Shown here one piece after another: positions 15,750 through 24,183 of a stretch of 27,184 nucleotides of DNA. Source of the stretch: Eubacterium sp. CAG:786 (GTDB lineage: Bacteria; Bacillota; Clostridia; Oscillospirales; Ruminococcaceae). The stretch is from NCBI GenBank assembly GCA_000432175.1, contig HF989468.1, positions 6,137-33,320 of the forward strand. The letters run 5' to 3'. A program made the translations under genes and the position numbers. The notes under the pieces were generated by a model. That model was not told the DNA's origin, made no database searches, and was given only the letters and a program-made list of their open reading frames with translations. Numbering within the stretch: position 1 is the first letter of the stretch; each line of letters begins with the position of its first letter.

Positions 15750-18700
15750 TTATACTGTGATGCTCTCAGCCTCAGAGTAAACGCTAAGTCTTCCAGTCTT
15801 GGAGTCGTATGCTGCTACGAAGTAATAGTAGGTCTTTCCTGCTGTTACATTTGTATCTGTGCCATAAAGCGTGCCGACTGTCTTTACCAGGGTCTTTGCG
15901 CCTGTTGCGCTGTCTGCTCTGTATATGCGGTAGCTTGTCGCGTCAGTCACTGCATTCCACTTAAGGGATACGCTTGTGCCGTTGGCGGTTGCAGATGTGA
16001 TTTCGGGAGCAGTGAGAACTTTCTCGACCTTTATGCTTCTCGGTAACGAATAAGCGCTCAGTCTGCTGGTGGAAGAATCGTAAGCAGCTATGAAATAATA
16101 GTAGGTTTTTCCTACAGTTACTGTTGTATCAGTTCCATAAAGCGTACCTACTGTCTTTACCAGGGTCTTTGCACCTGTTGTGCTGTCCGCACGGTATACT
16201 CGATAGCTTGTCGCACCTGTTATCTTGTTCCACGAAACAGTGACATTAGTTCCATTCGTGTTTATAGCTGAGATTTCAGGAACATCAAGAGCCCCCATAG
16301 GCGTTACCTTAACGACATCTGAAGGATCCTTCCAGACATTGTTCACATTGCATACGATGCGGTAGGAGTAAGTGGTACCGTTGACAAGTCCCTTGTCAAC
16401 ATATGACGTACTGGTGATGGTCGCGACCGTCTGCCATGTAGAGCCAGTGCTGCGCTGCACTCTGTACTGCCTTGCTTTAGTTATCGGTTTCCACTCAAGC
16501 GATACCTGACCGTCGCCGGAAACTGCAGATGTGATGGTGGTTATACCCGGTACCTTATCAATAGTGACGCGCTTCGGCTCAGATGTGATGTTAACGCCGG
16601 AAACATTATTGACAGCGGTGACGAAATAGAAATATGTCGCGCCGTCTGCAGCCGTTGAATCGGTATAGGTCGTGACAGAAGGATCGGTGATCTCCTTGAT
16701 CTTGGTCTTTGCGCCATTCTCGGTAGTCGCCCTGTATACGATATACTTATCTGCGCTGCTTACCTTGCCCCACTTGATCTCACCCAGCTTGGTGACATCG
16801 CTGATGACAGGAGTTGTCATCGACGTGATATAAGCCGTTTCAGTATTGATGGTGTTGATGATCTCAGATGAAGCCTCGTTCTTGGTCTCGTTTATCATGC
16901 AATAAACTGCAGTGCCCTCTGAAGCCTCTGTAACATTGATCGTAAACGTGTCACCGGTCGTGTTGCTCTTTACAAATTCCTTCTCGCCGGGCAGCTTGAT
17001 GTACCAGATATACTGAAGCGCGCCGTCGGAGACCGCATTCGTAACAAACACAGCCTTGTCGCCGACCTTGGCTGCAGTCCAGTTTGCAGGCTGCTTGAGC
17101 ACTGCTATATAAGTACCGTTGCTTCCTGCCAGGAACTCATATTCTATCGAGTTGTTCTGTGCATAGCTGATGACTAAATTAGCGGTGGGATAGCAGAATA
17201 TTTTCAGATTCTCGCAGCCGGCAAATGTATCAGTCATCTGCTTGTTGGACAGGATTATCGCAGTCTCCAGGGACGTGCAGTTTGCAAACGCCCTCTTGCC
17301 GAGAGTTGCATTCAGCGGAGCAACGATATATTTCAGTGAATCGCAGTCCTCAAATGCGCTCTCGCCTATTGCTGTTGTGGAAAGCGGGATAACGAATGTA
17401 TTCTGACCGTTTATCTCAACGCTGCCAAGGCTGTGACAGCCGGCAAATGCGGATTTACCGATAGTTCTGAACGGCTGCAGCACGCCGCTAGTGTTATAGT
17501 AACCACCGGGCATCTCAACAGTGTGCAGTGAATAGCAGTTCATGAACGTCTGGTCGGGTATTGCCAGAATGCGGGTACCCGAAAGCGTTACGCTGCAGAG
17601 AGCCGAGCAATCCTTGAAAGTACCGGCGCCGAGAGTGGTAACGGATACCGGCACAACGATATTCGCGATTTTTTCGCAGCCTGCAAACGCCTCCTTGCCG
17701 ATAGTGGTCAGAACCGACGTGCGGAAATCAACATTTTCAATGTTCCTGCAGTTATAGAATGCAGAGTCGCCTATTCTGGCAACCTTTGCGGGAATGATGA
17801 TACCCGTAAACTCATCGTTCGTGCAGCCGCTGAACGCTTCGTTGCCTATCGCGGTCACGTTCTCGGGTATGAAATCATTGGGTATCCTGAGGGAAACGCA
17901 GTTCTTGAACAGACCGTTGTTAATCGCCTTGAGCTGGTCGGGGCACTGGATAATATAAGACTTGCCCAGATTTGAGCAGTCTGCAAAAGCATAATTGCCC
18001 CATGTAACAGCTGTCACATCGGCGTCCGGCTTTTCAATGCTGATATCCATAACTGCGCAGCCGTTGAATGCGTAGTTACCGATATTAGTCACGGAGCCGG
18101 GGATATTGAAGCCCTTGAGCACCTTACAGCCGTCGAACGCATTGTTGCCGATATAGGTCAGCGTGCCGGCCTCCGCGCTTGCCACAGAGATGTCAGAAAG
18201 AGCCACGCAGCCCTTGAAAACGTTATTGTTCAGTCTTACAACGCCTGCAGGGAGAGATACGTTATTAAGGACGATATCACCCGAAAATGCGCCTTCGCCA
18301 ATGGTGACGATATTCGGCGAATTAGTCATGTCGACCTTTGCAAGATAGACGCAGCTTGCAAAAGCAGTTTTACCTATTTGGGTAAGGCTTGCCGGCATTG
18401 TCATTTCCTTTAAAGCAGTGCCGTTAAATGAAGTATCGCCTATGATTGTAACATTGTTGCTGAGCTTTATATTGCTGAGAGACGTACACCCGCTAAACAC
18501 TCCGTGGCTTACTGTTGTAACGCTGTCAGCCCAGGTCACATTGTTTATAGCGGAGCAGCCTGAAAAAGCGCTGGTCCCTATCGCAGAAAGCGCATGAAGA
18601 TCTACCCTGTTCCTGCCGTTAAAGTTAACAAGACCTGTGCACATGGAAAACGCGCCGCTTTTCAGCGTTGTGGTGCTTTCAGGCAGGTCGATGGTGGTTA

Positions 18701-20288
18701 TCGCAGCGCAGCCTGCAAATGCACTTTCTGAAATGCTCTTTACGCCGTCGTTGAGTTTAACGCTGCTGAGCACTTTGCAGCCGTTGAAAGCCTTAGAGCT
18801 TACGTCTGCGCAGCTGATGACAGCCTTGCTGAGCATTGCATGATTTTCAAACGCAGACGTCATGTTAGTTACGCTTGACGGTATCGTTATCTCTGTGATA
18901 GGGTCGTTGAGGAAAGCCTTTATTCCTATGTACTGCGCACCCTCGGAGATAGTCACATCGGCTAACGACGTACAGTTCTGGAAAGCCTTTTCGCCCATAT
19001 TAGTTATGGTTGACGGGATAACTATCTCAGTCAGGGCGGTACAACTTTCAAATGCGGTCTTTCCAATATCATAGATACCAACGCCGTCCTCTGATACCAT
19101 CATATCGACGGTTTTCAGCTTTTCGCAGTTGCCGAACGCGCTTTCGCCTATCTTGAGCTTGCTGGGCACGAATGTCAGCTCCTCAAGGGCAGAGTCACGG
19201 AAGCAATACTTGTCTATCTCAGTAAGGGTAGACGGCAGCGAAATTCGTGAAATGCCGGTCCTTTCAAATGCTCCCTGTCCGAGATACGTTGCACGGTTGA
19301 GCGTAACGGTAGTGAGATTTGTGAGTTCCTTGAATGCACCTGCGTTAATAAAAAGAGGTGTTTGACCGTCGGCAACGGAAACTTCCTTAAGGTTTGTTGA
19401 TGTTATGAACGCAGAGCCGCCGATATATGAAACAGTCTCTGAGATGATCAGGCTCTTTATTCCGATACAAGCTTCAAATGCAAAATCATCTATGGACACA
19501 ACTCCGTTGGGTATTTCAAAAAGACCTACAGCGTTCTCCTTTACGATTCCATTAACAATGTAATTAAAATTTTCAAGCGAACCGCAGCTTGAAAATGCAT
19601 ATTTGCCGATAGATTTGAGGGTATTGGACGGAACAGCGACCGACTGCAGGGATGTGCAGCCTGCAAAACAGTAATCGGGTATCGCGGTAACTCCGTCGGC
19701 GATAGTCGCGCTGGAAAGCGACTTACAGCCGCGGAACGCTTCATTGCCTATTGCGTCAACGGCCGGTATAGCCACCGAAGTAAGATTTACGCAGCCCGAA
19801 AAAGCAAGATTGCCGATTGTCGTCAGCGTGCTCGGGAAAGTGACCTTTGTGATGCCCTCGTAATTCTGGAAAACACTGTCGCCGATCTGTTCTATGCCAT
19901 TTTCAATAACAACAGATGTTATCTTCGATCTGTACTTAGCCCACTGTGCGTTGGCTGTCACGGCGGTAACAACTCCGCTGCCGGATATGGTAAGGGTGCC
20001 TGTTTTCTCATCAAAGCTGCCCTGTACATCAGCGTCGGCGTTATCATTGTCCACCAGCACGCCAAGCACTGAAGGCACTATGATGTTCTGCTCGTCTGCG
20101 TCAGAAGCCTGCACAGCGGCGGCCGGAACAACCTCCTCGGCTTTTTCCGGAGTTTCTCCCTGTGCATGTGCCGAAACCGCAGCCGCTTCCGGAACAGTGC
20201 TGTCAGCCAGCGCAGTAACGCTGATGGAAGACTGCAGCATACCTGCAAGCAGCAGCCACGCAATGGTTTGTTTACTGAACATTCGCAT
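15750..20288 (-). CDS. Large secreted BspA-like leucine-rich-repeat (LRR_5) and FnIII surface protein
   Basis: A 1,512-residue exported protein. AGGAGA precedes ATG 20288, and the start leads into a signal peptide (IAWLLLAGMLQSSISVTALA). After a low-complexity acidic/Ala-rich linker, residues about 85-1050 are a long run of about 23-residue LRR_5 units of the form IGxxAFxxCxxLxxVxIPxxV, as in BspA/TvBspA-like adhesins. About 1060-1155 is an Ig-like segment (IWYIKLPGEKEF). Four FnIII-like modules follow (starting near 1160, 1245, 1335 and 1425); the last two are close copies sharing GAKTLVKTVGTLYGTDT and KTYYYF. No LPxTG, dockerin or C-terminal helix is present, so it is secreted or held non-covalently. 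LRR_5 proteins bind host or plant ligands; the ligand here is unknown. Confidence 0.93.
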   Translation of the reverse strand: MRMFSKQTIAWLLLAGMLQSSISVTALADSTVPEAAAVSAHAQGETPEKAEEVVPAAAVQASDADEQNIIVPSVLGVLVDNDNADADVQGSFDEKTGTLTISGSGVVTAVTANAQWAKYRSKITSVVIENGIEQIGDSVFQNYEGITKVTFPSTLTTIGNLAFSGCVNLTSVAIPAVDAIGNEAFRGCKSLSSATIADGVTAIPDYCFAGCTSLQSVAVPSNTLKSIGKYAFSSCGSLENFNYIVNGIVKENAVGLFEIPNGVVSIDDFAFEACIGIKSLIISETVSYIGGSAFITSTNLKEVSVADGQTPLFINAGAFKELTNLTTVTLNRATYLGQGAFERTGISRISLPSTLTEIDKYCFRDSALEELTFVPSKLKIGESAFGNCEKLKTVDMMVSEDGVGIYDIGKTAFESCTALTEIVIPSTITNMGEKAFQNCTSLADVTISEGAQYIGIKAFLNDPITEITIPSSVTNMTSAFENHAMLSKAVISCADVSSKAFNGCKVLSSVKLNDGVKSISESAFAGCAAITTIDLPESTTTLKSGAFSMCTGLVNFNGRNRVDLHALSAIGTSAFSGCSAINNVTWADSVTTVSHGVFSGCTSLSNIKLSNNVTIIGDTSFNGTALKEMTMPASLTQIGKTAFASCVYLAKVDMTNSPNIVTIGEGAFSGDIVLNNVSLPAGVVRLNNNVFKGCVALSDISVASAEAGTLTYIGNNAFDGCKVLKGFNIPGSVTNIGNYAFNGCAVMDISIEKPDADVTAVTWGNYAFADCSNLGKSYIIQCPDQLKAINNGLFKNCVSLRIPNDFIPENVTAIGNEAFSGCTNDEFTGIIIPAKVARIGDSAFYNCRNIENVDFRTSVLTTIGKEAFAGCEKIANIVVPVSVTTLGAGTFKDCSALCSVTLSGTRILAIPDQTFMNCYSLHTVEMPGGYYNTSGVLQPFRTIGKSAFAGCHSLGSVEINGQNTFVIPLSTTAIGESAFEDCDSLKYIVAPLNATLGKRAFANCTSLETAIILSNKQMTDTFAGCENLKIFCYPTANLVISYAQNNSIEYEFLAGSNGTYIAVLKQPANWTAAKVGDKAVFVTNAVSDGALQYIWYIKLPGEKEFVKSNTTGDTFTINVTEASEGTAVYCMINETKNEASSEIINTINTETAYITSMTTPVISDVTKLGEIKWGKVSSADKYIVYRATTENGAKTKIKEITDPSVTTYTDSTAADGATYFYFVTAVNNVSGVNITSEPKRVTIDKVPGITTITSAVSGDGQVSLEWKPITKARQYRVQRSTGSTWQTVATITSTSYVDKGLVNGTTYSYRIVCNVNNVWKDPSDVVKVTPMGALDVPEISAINTNGTNVTVSWNKITGATSYRVYRADSTTGAKTLVKTVGTLYGTDTTVTVGKTYYYFIAAYDSSTSRLSAYSLPRSIKVEKVLTAPEITSATANGTSVSLKWNAVTDATSYRIYRADSATGAKTLVKTVGTLYGTDTNVTAGKTYYYFVAAYDSKTGRLSVYSEAESITV

Positions 20289-20349
20289 GAAATCTTCTCC
20301 TTTTTAGTTTGTCTGAAGCACTCAACAATTGAATGCCATTACAAATAAT

Positions 20350-20378
20350 ATTATAAAACATCACACAAAAAAAGTCAA
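20350..20378 (-). promoter_or_regulatory. Near-consensus promoter of the LRR protein gene
   Basis: On the minus strand TTGACT (20373-20378) and TATAAT (20350-20355) with 17-bp spacing, about 61 bp upstream of the start codon. Confidence 0.82.
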
Positions 20379-20444
20379 TAGCTTTATGGAAACTGTTTCA
20401 TAAATTGCCCAGATTTGATAATAACATATACAAATCTATAAGAA

Positions 20445-20473
20445 AATATCCACCGGCAACAACGATGGATATT
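20445..20473. terminator. Terminator of the truncated AbrB-like gene; second copy of a repeated element
   Basis: AATATCCA / TGGATATT pair around a CCGGCAACAACG core, 2 bp downstream of the small gene's stop on the minus strand and followed there by TTCTTATAG. The core is almost identical to that of the terminator at 15690-15724, while the stem differs by a compensating A-T to T-A pair. Confidence 0.68.
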
Positions 20474-20475
20474 AT

Positions 20476-20577
20476 CTATGGGGTGCCCTCGCGAATGTGC
20501 ATATTCCTGCAGATCTCCTTAGGGATAACGATACGTCCAAGGTCGTCGATATGGTGGACGATTACGGTAGTTTTCAT
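20476..20577 (-). pseudogene. Truncated AbrB/SpoVT-type DNA-binding domain, 33 residues
   Basis: A short minus-strand frame begins at ATG 20577 with GAGGT upstream. It reads MKTTVIVHHIDDLGRIVIP, then KEICRNMHIREGTP and a TAG. This is the first two-thirds of the AbrB/MazE/SpoVT swapped-hairpin fold, whose hallmark is xIDxLGRxVIPxExRxxLxIxEGxxLEI. The usual final strands (LEIxxxxxxIxLxKY) are missing, because the stop falls immediately after REGTP and a terminator follows directly. It is either a remnant made by deletion between codon 33 and the terminator, or a retained microprotein. Without its last strands it is unlikely to form a normal DNA-binding dimer. Related regulators control transition-state and sporulation genes. 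Confidence 0.72.
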
Positions 20578-20760
20578 ATATATGGTAACCTCTAAAAATC
20601 CACAAAAATTCAGGCAAATAGAGGTATTTAGCATAATCGGTGTGTTAAGACTAAACCAAGTGCGTTTATTGCTAATATTCTGATTCTGCCTGATTGGTGC
20701 GCGTTGGGAATGTTACTCTTGTTTTCCCCCACACCCCTTTAGCGCTTTTGAACGTTTTGA

Positions 20761-20854
20761 CTGCGCGCCAGCGCGCAGAGTAGCCGTGCTCCGCACGGAG
20801 TATCCGCACTTCGTGCGGAGGTTTCGCCTGACGGCGACAAGGGCTCCGCCCTTG
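20761..20854. repeat. Array of five adjacent short GC-rich palindromes (REP-like)
   Basis: In order: CTGCGCG/CGCGCAG (20761-20778), CCGTGC/GCACGG (20784-20798), CCGCAC/GTGCGG (20804-20818), TCGCC/GGCGA (20824-20837) and CAAGGGC/GCCCTTG (20838-20854). Stems are 5-7 bp with 3-4 nt loops, three of them TCC or TTC, and they are separated by 0-5 nt. Such tightly packed hairpins are unlikely by chance and look like an interspersed repeat family. Confidence 0.85.
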
Positions 20855-20895
20855 ACTCCCGATTTGGGGTTGCAGTAAGCGGAACACTCGCCGCT

Positions 20896-20959
20896 AAATT
20901 ATAGTTTTCTCTCACAAGCAGCGTTTCGCCTTTAAACAACAATTTGTTAACTATAATTT
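20896..20959. repeat. 11-bp inverted repeat enclosing a 42-nt loop
   Basis: AAATTATAGTT (20896-20906) is exactly matched by AACTATAATTT (20949-20959). It adjoins the hairpin array and may mark one end of the same inserted element. No function is evident. Confidence 0.6.
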
Positions 20960-21038
20960 TCCACCGACTTTATTTCCCACACAGATTGCGTCAAATCTCC
21001 AAATAAAAAAGAAAGGCGCTGTAAAATAACTCAACACC

Positions 21039-21075
21039 CAAGCCCGAGCAACCATCCTATGGAAGCTCGGGCTTG
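21039..21075. repeat. Strong hairpin with an 11-bp stem
   Basis: CAAGCCCGAGC (21039-21049) pairs perfectly with GCTCGGGCTTG (21065-21075) across a 15-nt loop, and outer TCAA/TTGA bases can extend it. There is no clear T-tract, so it is either a terminator remnant or another structured element; no gene abuts it. Confidence 0.65.
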
Positions 21076-21321
21076 TTGATACTACAAAAAAGAAGAATGA
21101 ACCGAAAAAAGCGTATAACAAACAAGCCGGCCGAGAAATGCCATGCACAAAATGTAATAAATATTGAATCAGGCAGCAGACCTGAGAGCCACTTTTTTCA
21201 GATGGAACTTATGAAGATTAAAACCGCAGGAAATCATGCCGAACTCAAGAAAAAGCGACACATTTTATAAGACCTCGCATTTAAATAGCTTGTCTTGATT
21301 AGTTAATGTCATATAAGAGCA

Positions 21322-21356
21322 AACATCTCCGACATCGATTTAATGCCGGAGATGTT
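21322..21356. terminator. Terminator of the Amidase_6 repeat protein gene
   Basis: AACATCTCCG (21322-21331) pairs with CGGAGATGTT (21347-21356), 15-nt loop, 6 bp beyond the gene stop on the minus strand. It is followed by TTGCTCTTAT there and by CATTTTTTAG in the plus direction. Confidence 0.8.
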
Positions 21357-21362
21357 CATTTT

Positions 21363-23891
21363 TTAGCCAAATAGGGCAGATGTCTTAACTACACCTTGAA
21401 TGTAACTGTCGCTCACATAAAAAGTCTTACCGTTTCTGTCGTTGCTGTGACCATAGCAATAGATTTTGCTCCCGCCGACCTTATATACGATCATTATGTG
21501 ACCGTCGTTAATCTTATTTCCATTGCTGTCATATCCGGGCATAACTACCAAATCGCCTGGCTTGATATCCTTATACGACAGATTAGATTTGTATTTTGCA
21601 AAACCTTCTTCAACAGCCAGACAGTCTGAGTACTTTTTCCTCATTATAGTCTGAACGCCATAATTCTTATAAAGGTACTTTTTCAGATTGTCAAAACCCT
21701 TGACAACTCTTGTACCAGGCTTGAACTGGCTATCCTTTGGAAGACCGCTGGCAGCAAGGAACTGTGACGCAAAATTTGCACAATCAGATCCGTTGTTTGG
21801 CCATGATTTATTGCGCTTATTCCACCATTTTGCACAATATGCAAATCCCTTTTCAAGACTCAGCTTTGTGCTGGTATTTTTCCCGACAGTAAAATTACAG
21901 GAGTACGATTTCGTCGAACTTCCAGCCGTAACGTTATATGTCAGGGTATAGCTTCCGGCACCGAGTCCGGAAAATGGCAGGGCCCAGTCAAGTTCAGAGT
22001 CATACAGCGTGTATGAACCAGTATTCGGATATTTAACTGCGGACTTTATCTCCTTGCCAGAACTGTCGGTGATCACCGCCTGAACCTTTTTTATAATACC
22101 AGACGATGTTATCGTTCCTTTGATATGCTGACCCTTGCCGACCGCTATATTTTCGGGGAATTCCATGTCGTGAAACAGTATAATTGCTCCATCCTCAGTA
22201 TTTTCTCTTACTGTAAATGTATGAGTATAGCTTCTGTCTGTTGCGCCACTTGCGACAAAGTATGTCAGCTTATAGTCGCCTGCCGGAAGCTCAGAGAAAG
22301 AGAGATCCCAATCAAGTGCTGAATTGAACAAAGAATATGTATTCTGACCGGGGTATCTCTTTGCATTCAGCCAAACCTTTCCTGAGGAATCAGTCACAAC
22401 TGCCTGAATCGTGTCTATTTCATCAGTAGAACTGATAGTTCCGCTGATATGCTGACCATTGCCCTTGGGAATTGATTCTGAAAAGGACATACTACTGAAT
22501 GTGATCACTGGGTCAGGCTTATACGCAGGATATACGGTGAAATACTGAGTGTATGTATTGCTTCCAAGACCGCTTGAGGCATAATAGTTTATTGTATAGT
22601 CGCCTGCGTCAAGTTTTGAAAAATCAATATCTGTATTCATTCCAGAACCTTGAAGTGTAATATACCACCATGCAAGATTATTATAGGAATAGAGCACGAT
22701 ATTCCCGTAGCTGTCACGAACTTCAATAGACAGGTAATCAACATTCTGAGTAGACCTGATGTTGCCGTTCATAACAGGGTCGGTACCCTGCTCAAACGAT
22801 AACGGGAATGACATATTCTCAAAAGATACGACAGGCACAGCAGATTCCGCAGCCTTGACTGTGAAATTGTGAGTATAGCTTCTGTCAGCAGAACCGCTTG
22901 ACACAAAATATGTCAGTGTGTAGTCGCCGGGTAAAAGCTGCGAAAAGCTCAGCGCCCAGTCAAGGTCAGAATCATAAAGGGAATAGCTCTTGGAATTCGG
23001 GTATTGCTTGGCAGAAAGTACCGCGTTTGAATCGCTGCTGTATACTACGGCCCGAATAGTATCAATGTTTTGGGTAGAACTTATAGTACCGCTGATATGC
23101 TGACCATTTCCTTCATCTATTGAAGACGGAAAATACATATCGCTGAAAGTTACCGTAGGTTCCGCAGGGACAGTACTGTTGACATTGAAGTCAATGGTAT
23201 AGTATTCTTCCTTTGTACCGCTTGTAACATGATAGCTTATGTAGTAGCTGCCTGCTGAAAGTTTGGAAAAATCTATTCCATTGTCCAAATCGGAATCATA
23301 AAGTCCATAGCTTGTACGATCAGGCGATACGCTCGAATAAAGAACAACATTCGAACTGCCATACTGAAAAACATAGGCTTCAATGCTGTCAATCATATCC
23401 GTGGAGGTTATTTCACCGCTGATATGGCAGTGTTCACCTTCGTTTATCGACGTAGGGAAGTACATGTCATTAAATGTTATTTGGGCTGGCTCTTTTTCCA
23501 CCAATATATTGGTATTAAATGTCATCGCTTCCTGATAATCATCGTCAAGCAGGCTGAATTGCAATGTTCCATCGTTGCCATCAAGATTCTTAATGCAGTA
23601 GAAAGCCTGACAGGTGCCAGGATATTCAATCCATCTTACATTTTTGGTGTATGCTGTCATGTTATCACTTGTTCTCAGACGAACTGCCGCTATTCCCTCT
23701 CCCGAAAATCTATATTCGATATCGGTATATTCGCCTTGGGTCAAATAAAATGATACATAGCCCGTAATTGAAAGATCATGGGTATCAGCTGCGCTTGCGC
23801 TGACGCTTGTGATTTCACTCACTGCAACGCTGCCAACAGCAATAGAAGCCGCCAGCAGTATTGATGATAATGCTTTGGTAATGTGTTTCAT
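21363..23891 (-). CDS. Secreted protein with five tandem Ig-like repeats and a C-terminal Amidase_6-type domain
   Basis: An 842-residue exported protein. AAAGGAGG sits close before ATG 23891, followed by a signal peptide (SSILLAASIAVGSVAVSEIT, ending ASAAD). Five tandem modules of about 110 residues begin near 134, 245, 352, 463 and 573; each opens with a ITFxxMxFPxSIxxG strand, has HISGTISST-like and SLYDSDLDWxLxFSxL-like motifs, and closes with GDYTLTYxVxSG and a YTxxFTV strand. Residues about 680-842 fit the putative amidase domain (Amidase_6, papain-like fold): FAYCAKWWNKRNKSWPNN, then GSDCANFASQFL with the likely nucleophile Cys, and GHIMIVYKV with the likely His. This suggests cleavage of peptidoglycan or another amide. 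No surface anchor is seen; the repeats may bind the wall. Confidence 0.9.
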   Translation of the reverse strand: MKHITKALSSILLAASIAVGSVAVSEITSVSASAADTHDLSITGYVSFYLTQGEYTDIEYRFSGEGIAAVRLRTSDNMTAYTKNVRWIEYPGTCQAFYCIKNLDGNDGTLQFSLLDDDYQEAMTFNTNILVEKEPAQITFNDMYFPTSINEGEHCHISGEITSTDMIDSIEAYVFQYGSSNVVLYSSVSPDRTSYGLYDSDLDNGIDFSKLSAGSYYISYHVTSGTKEEYYTIDFNVNSTVPAEPTVTFSDMYFPSSIDEGNGQHISGTISSTQNIDTIRAVVYSSDSNAVLSAKQYPNSKSYSLYDSDLDWALSFSQLLPGDYTLTYFVSSGSADRSYTHNFTVKAAESAVPVVSFENMSFPLSFEQGTDPVMNGNIRSTQNVDYLSIEVRDSYGNIVLYSYNNLAWWYITLQGSGMNTDIDFSKLDAGDYTINYYASSGLGSNTYTQYFTVYPAYKPDPVITFSSMSFSESIPKGNGQHISGTISSTDEIDTIQAVVTDSSGKVWLNAKRYPGQNTYSLFNSALDWDLSFSELPAGDYKLTYFVASGATDRSYTHTFTVRENTEDGAIILFHDMEFPENIAVGKGQHIKGTITSSGIIKKVQAVITDSSGKEIKSAVKYPNTGSYTLYDSELDWALPFSGLGAGSYTLTYNVTAGSSTKSYSCNFTVGKNTSTKLSLEKGFAYCAKWWNKRNKSWPNNGSDCANFASQFLAASGLPKDSQFKPGTRVVKGFDNLKKYLYKNYGVQTIMRKKYSDCLAVEEGFAKYKSNLSYKDIKPGDLVVMPGYDSNGNKINDGHIMIVYKVGGSKIYCYGHSNDRNGKTFYVSDSYIQGVVKTSALFG

Positions 23892-24140
23892 AAGTATCCT
23901 CCTTTATTGAATAGTGATCATAGATCGCATTTAATCCTTGTTGGGTAATGTGATCTTAGTTTTCTCAAGTGTGTTCATATTTACGATAAGGATATTATCA
24001 TTATCCATAACCGTAGTTTAATGAATCCTTTCAGATAAATAGTTGTTAAGGCAACACCACACATAATCCAACATTTTATTGGCGTGAGGTATTGCCTTAA
24101 CTCGTGACGAAAAATAAGTTGCGGATCACTAAATCAAAAA
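23892..24140. other. Intergenic region upstream of the Amidase_6 protein gene
   Basis: About 250 bp without a gene. It must hold the leftward promoter of the 21363-23891 gene, but I see no clear -35/-10 pair with good spacing. It has a GGATA-centred partial palindrome near 23985-24003 and the inverted repeat at 24045-24101. Confidence 0.55.
24045..24101. repeat. 57-bp element bounded by a perfect 10-bp inverted repeat
   Basis: GTTAAGGCAA (24045-24054) is exactly complementary to TTGCCTTAAC (24092-24101), and inner CC/GG pairs extend the match. There is no flanking T-tract suited to a terminator. The size and form resemble a small mobile palindromic element; no target-site duplication was recognised. 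Confidence 0.6.
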
Positions 24141-24142
24141 AA

Positions 24143-24183
24143 AGATGATTATTAAAATTGTTCTTTAGGCTCAATAATCATCT
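24143..24183 (-). terminator. Strong terminator of the Sel1-JAMM cassette, overlapping the last stop codon
   Basis: On the minus strand AGATGATTATT (24173-24183) pairs perfectly with AATAATCATCT (24143-24153), an 11-bp stem followed by a run of T. The TGA stop of the last gene is inside the first arm. Confidence 0.9.

Larger units (their letters stand above)
20579..21362. other. Long gene-free interval with repeats and hairpins
   Basis: About 780 bp without a convincing gene. It holds the five-hairpin array (20761-20854), an 11-bp inverted repeat (20896-20959), a long hairpin (21039-21075) and a terminator (21322-21356). A plus-strand frame around 21096-21270 (57 codons from the internal ATG) has no good ribosome site and no recognisable family. 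Minus-strand frames through the hairpin array are artefacts of the palindromes. Confidence 0.7.

Noticed and set aside
15750..20288. Repeated units as a possible CRISPR or DNA-level satellite
   Set aside because: The roughly 69-bp periodicity comes from LRR_5 protein repeats with diverged DNA, not from identical direct repeats with unique spacers.
19894..20307. Plus-strand frame of 137 codons opposite the LRR gene N-terminus
   Set aside because: It is a Ser/Thr/Ala-rich shadow of the signal peptide and Ala-rich linker of the minus-strand gene.
20672..20942. Two minus-strand frames through the hairpin array
   Set aside because: Their Arg/Ala/Cys-rich residues come from the GC palindromes; the two frames overlap each other and neither resembles a protein family.
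21073..21270. Plus-strand frame of up to 65 codons, basic and Lys-rich
   Set aside because: It begins inside the strong hairpin at 21039-21075, the internal ATG at about 21094 has only a weak AGAAG site, and no family is recognisable. It may be chance coding in a repeat-rich gap.
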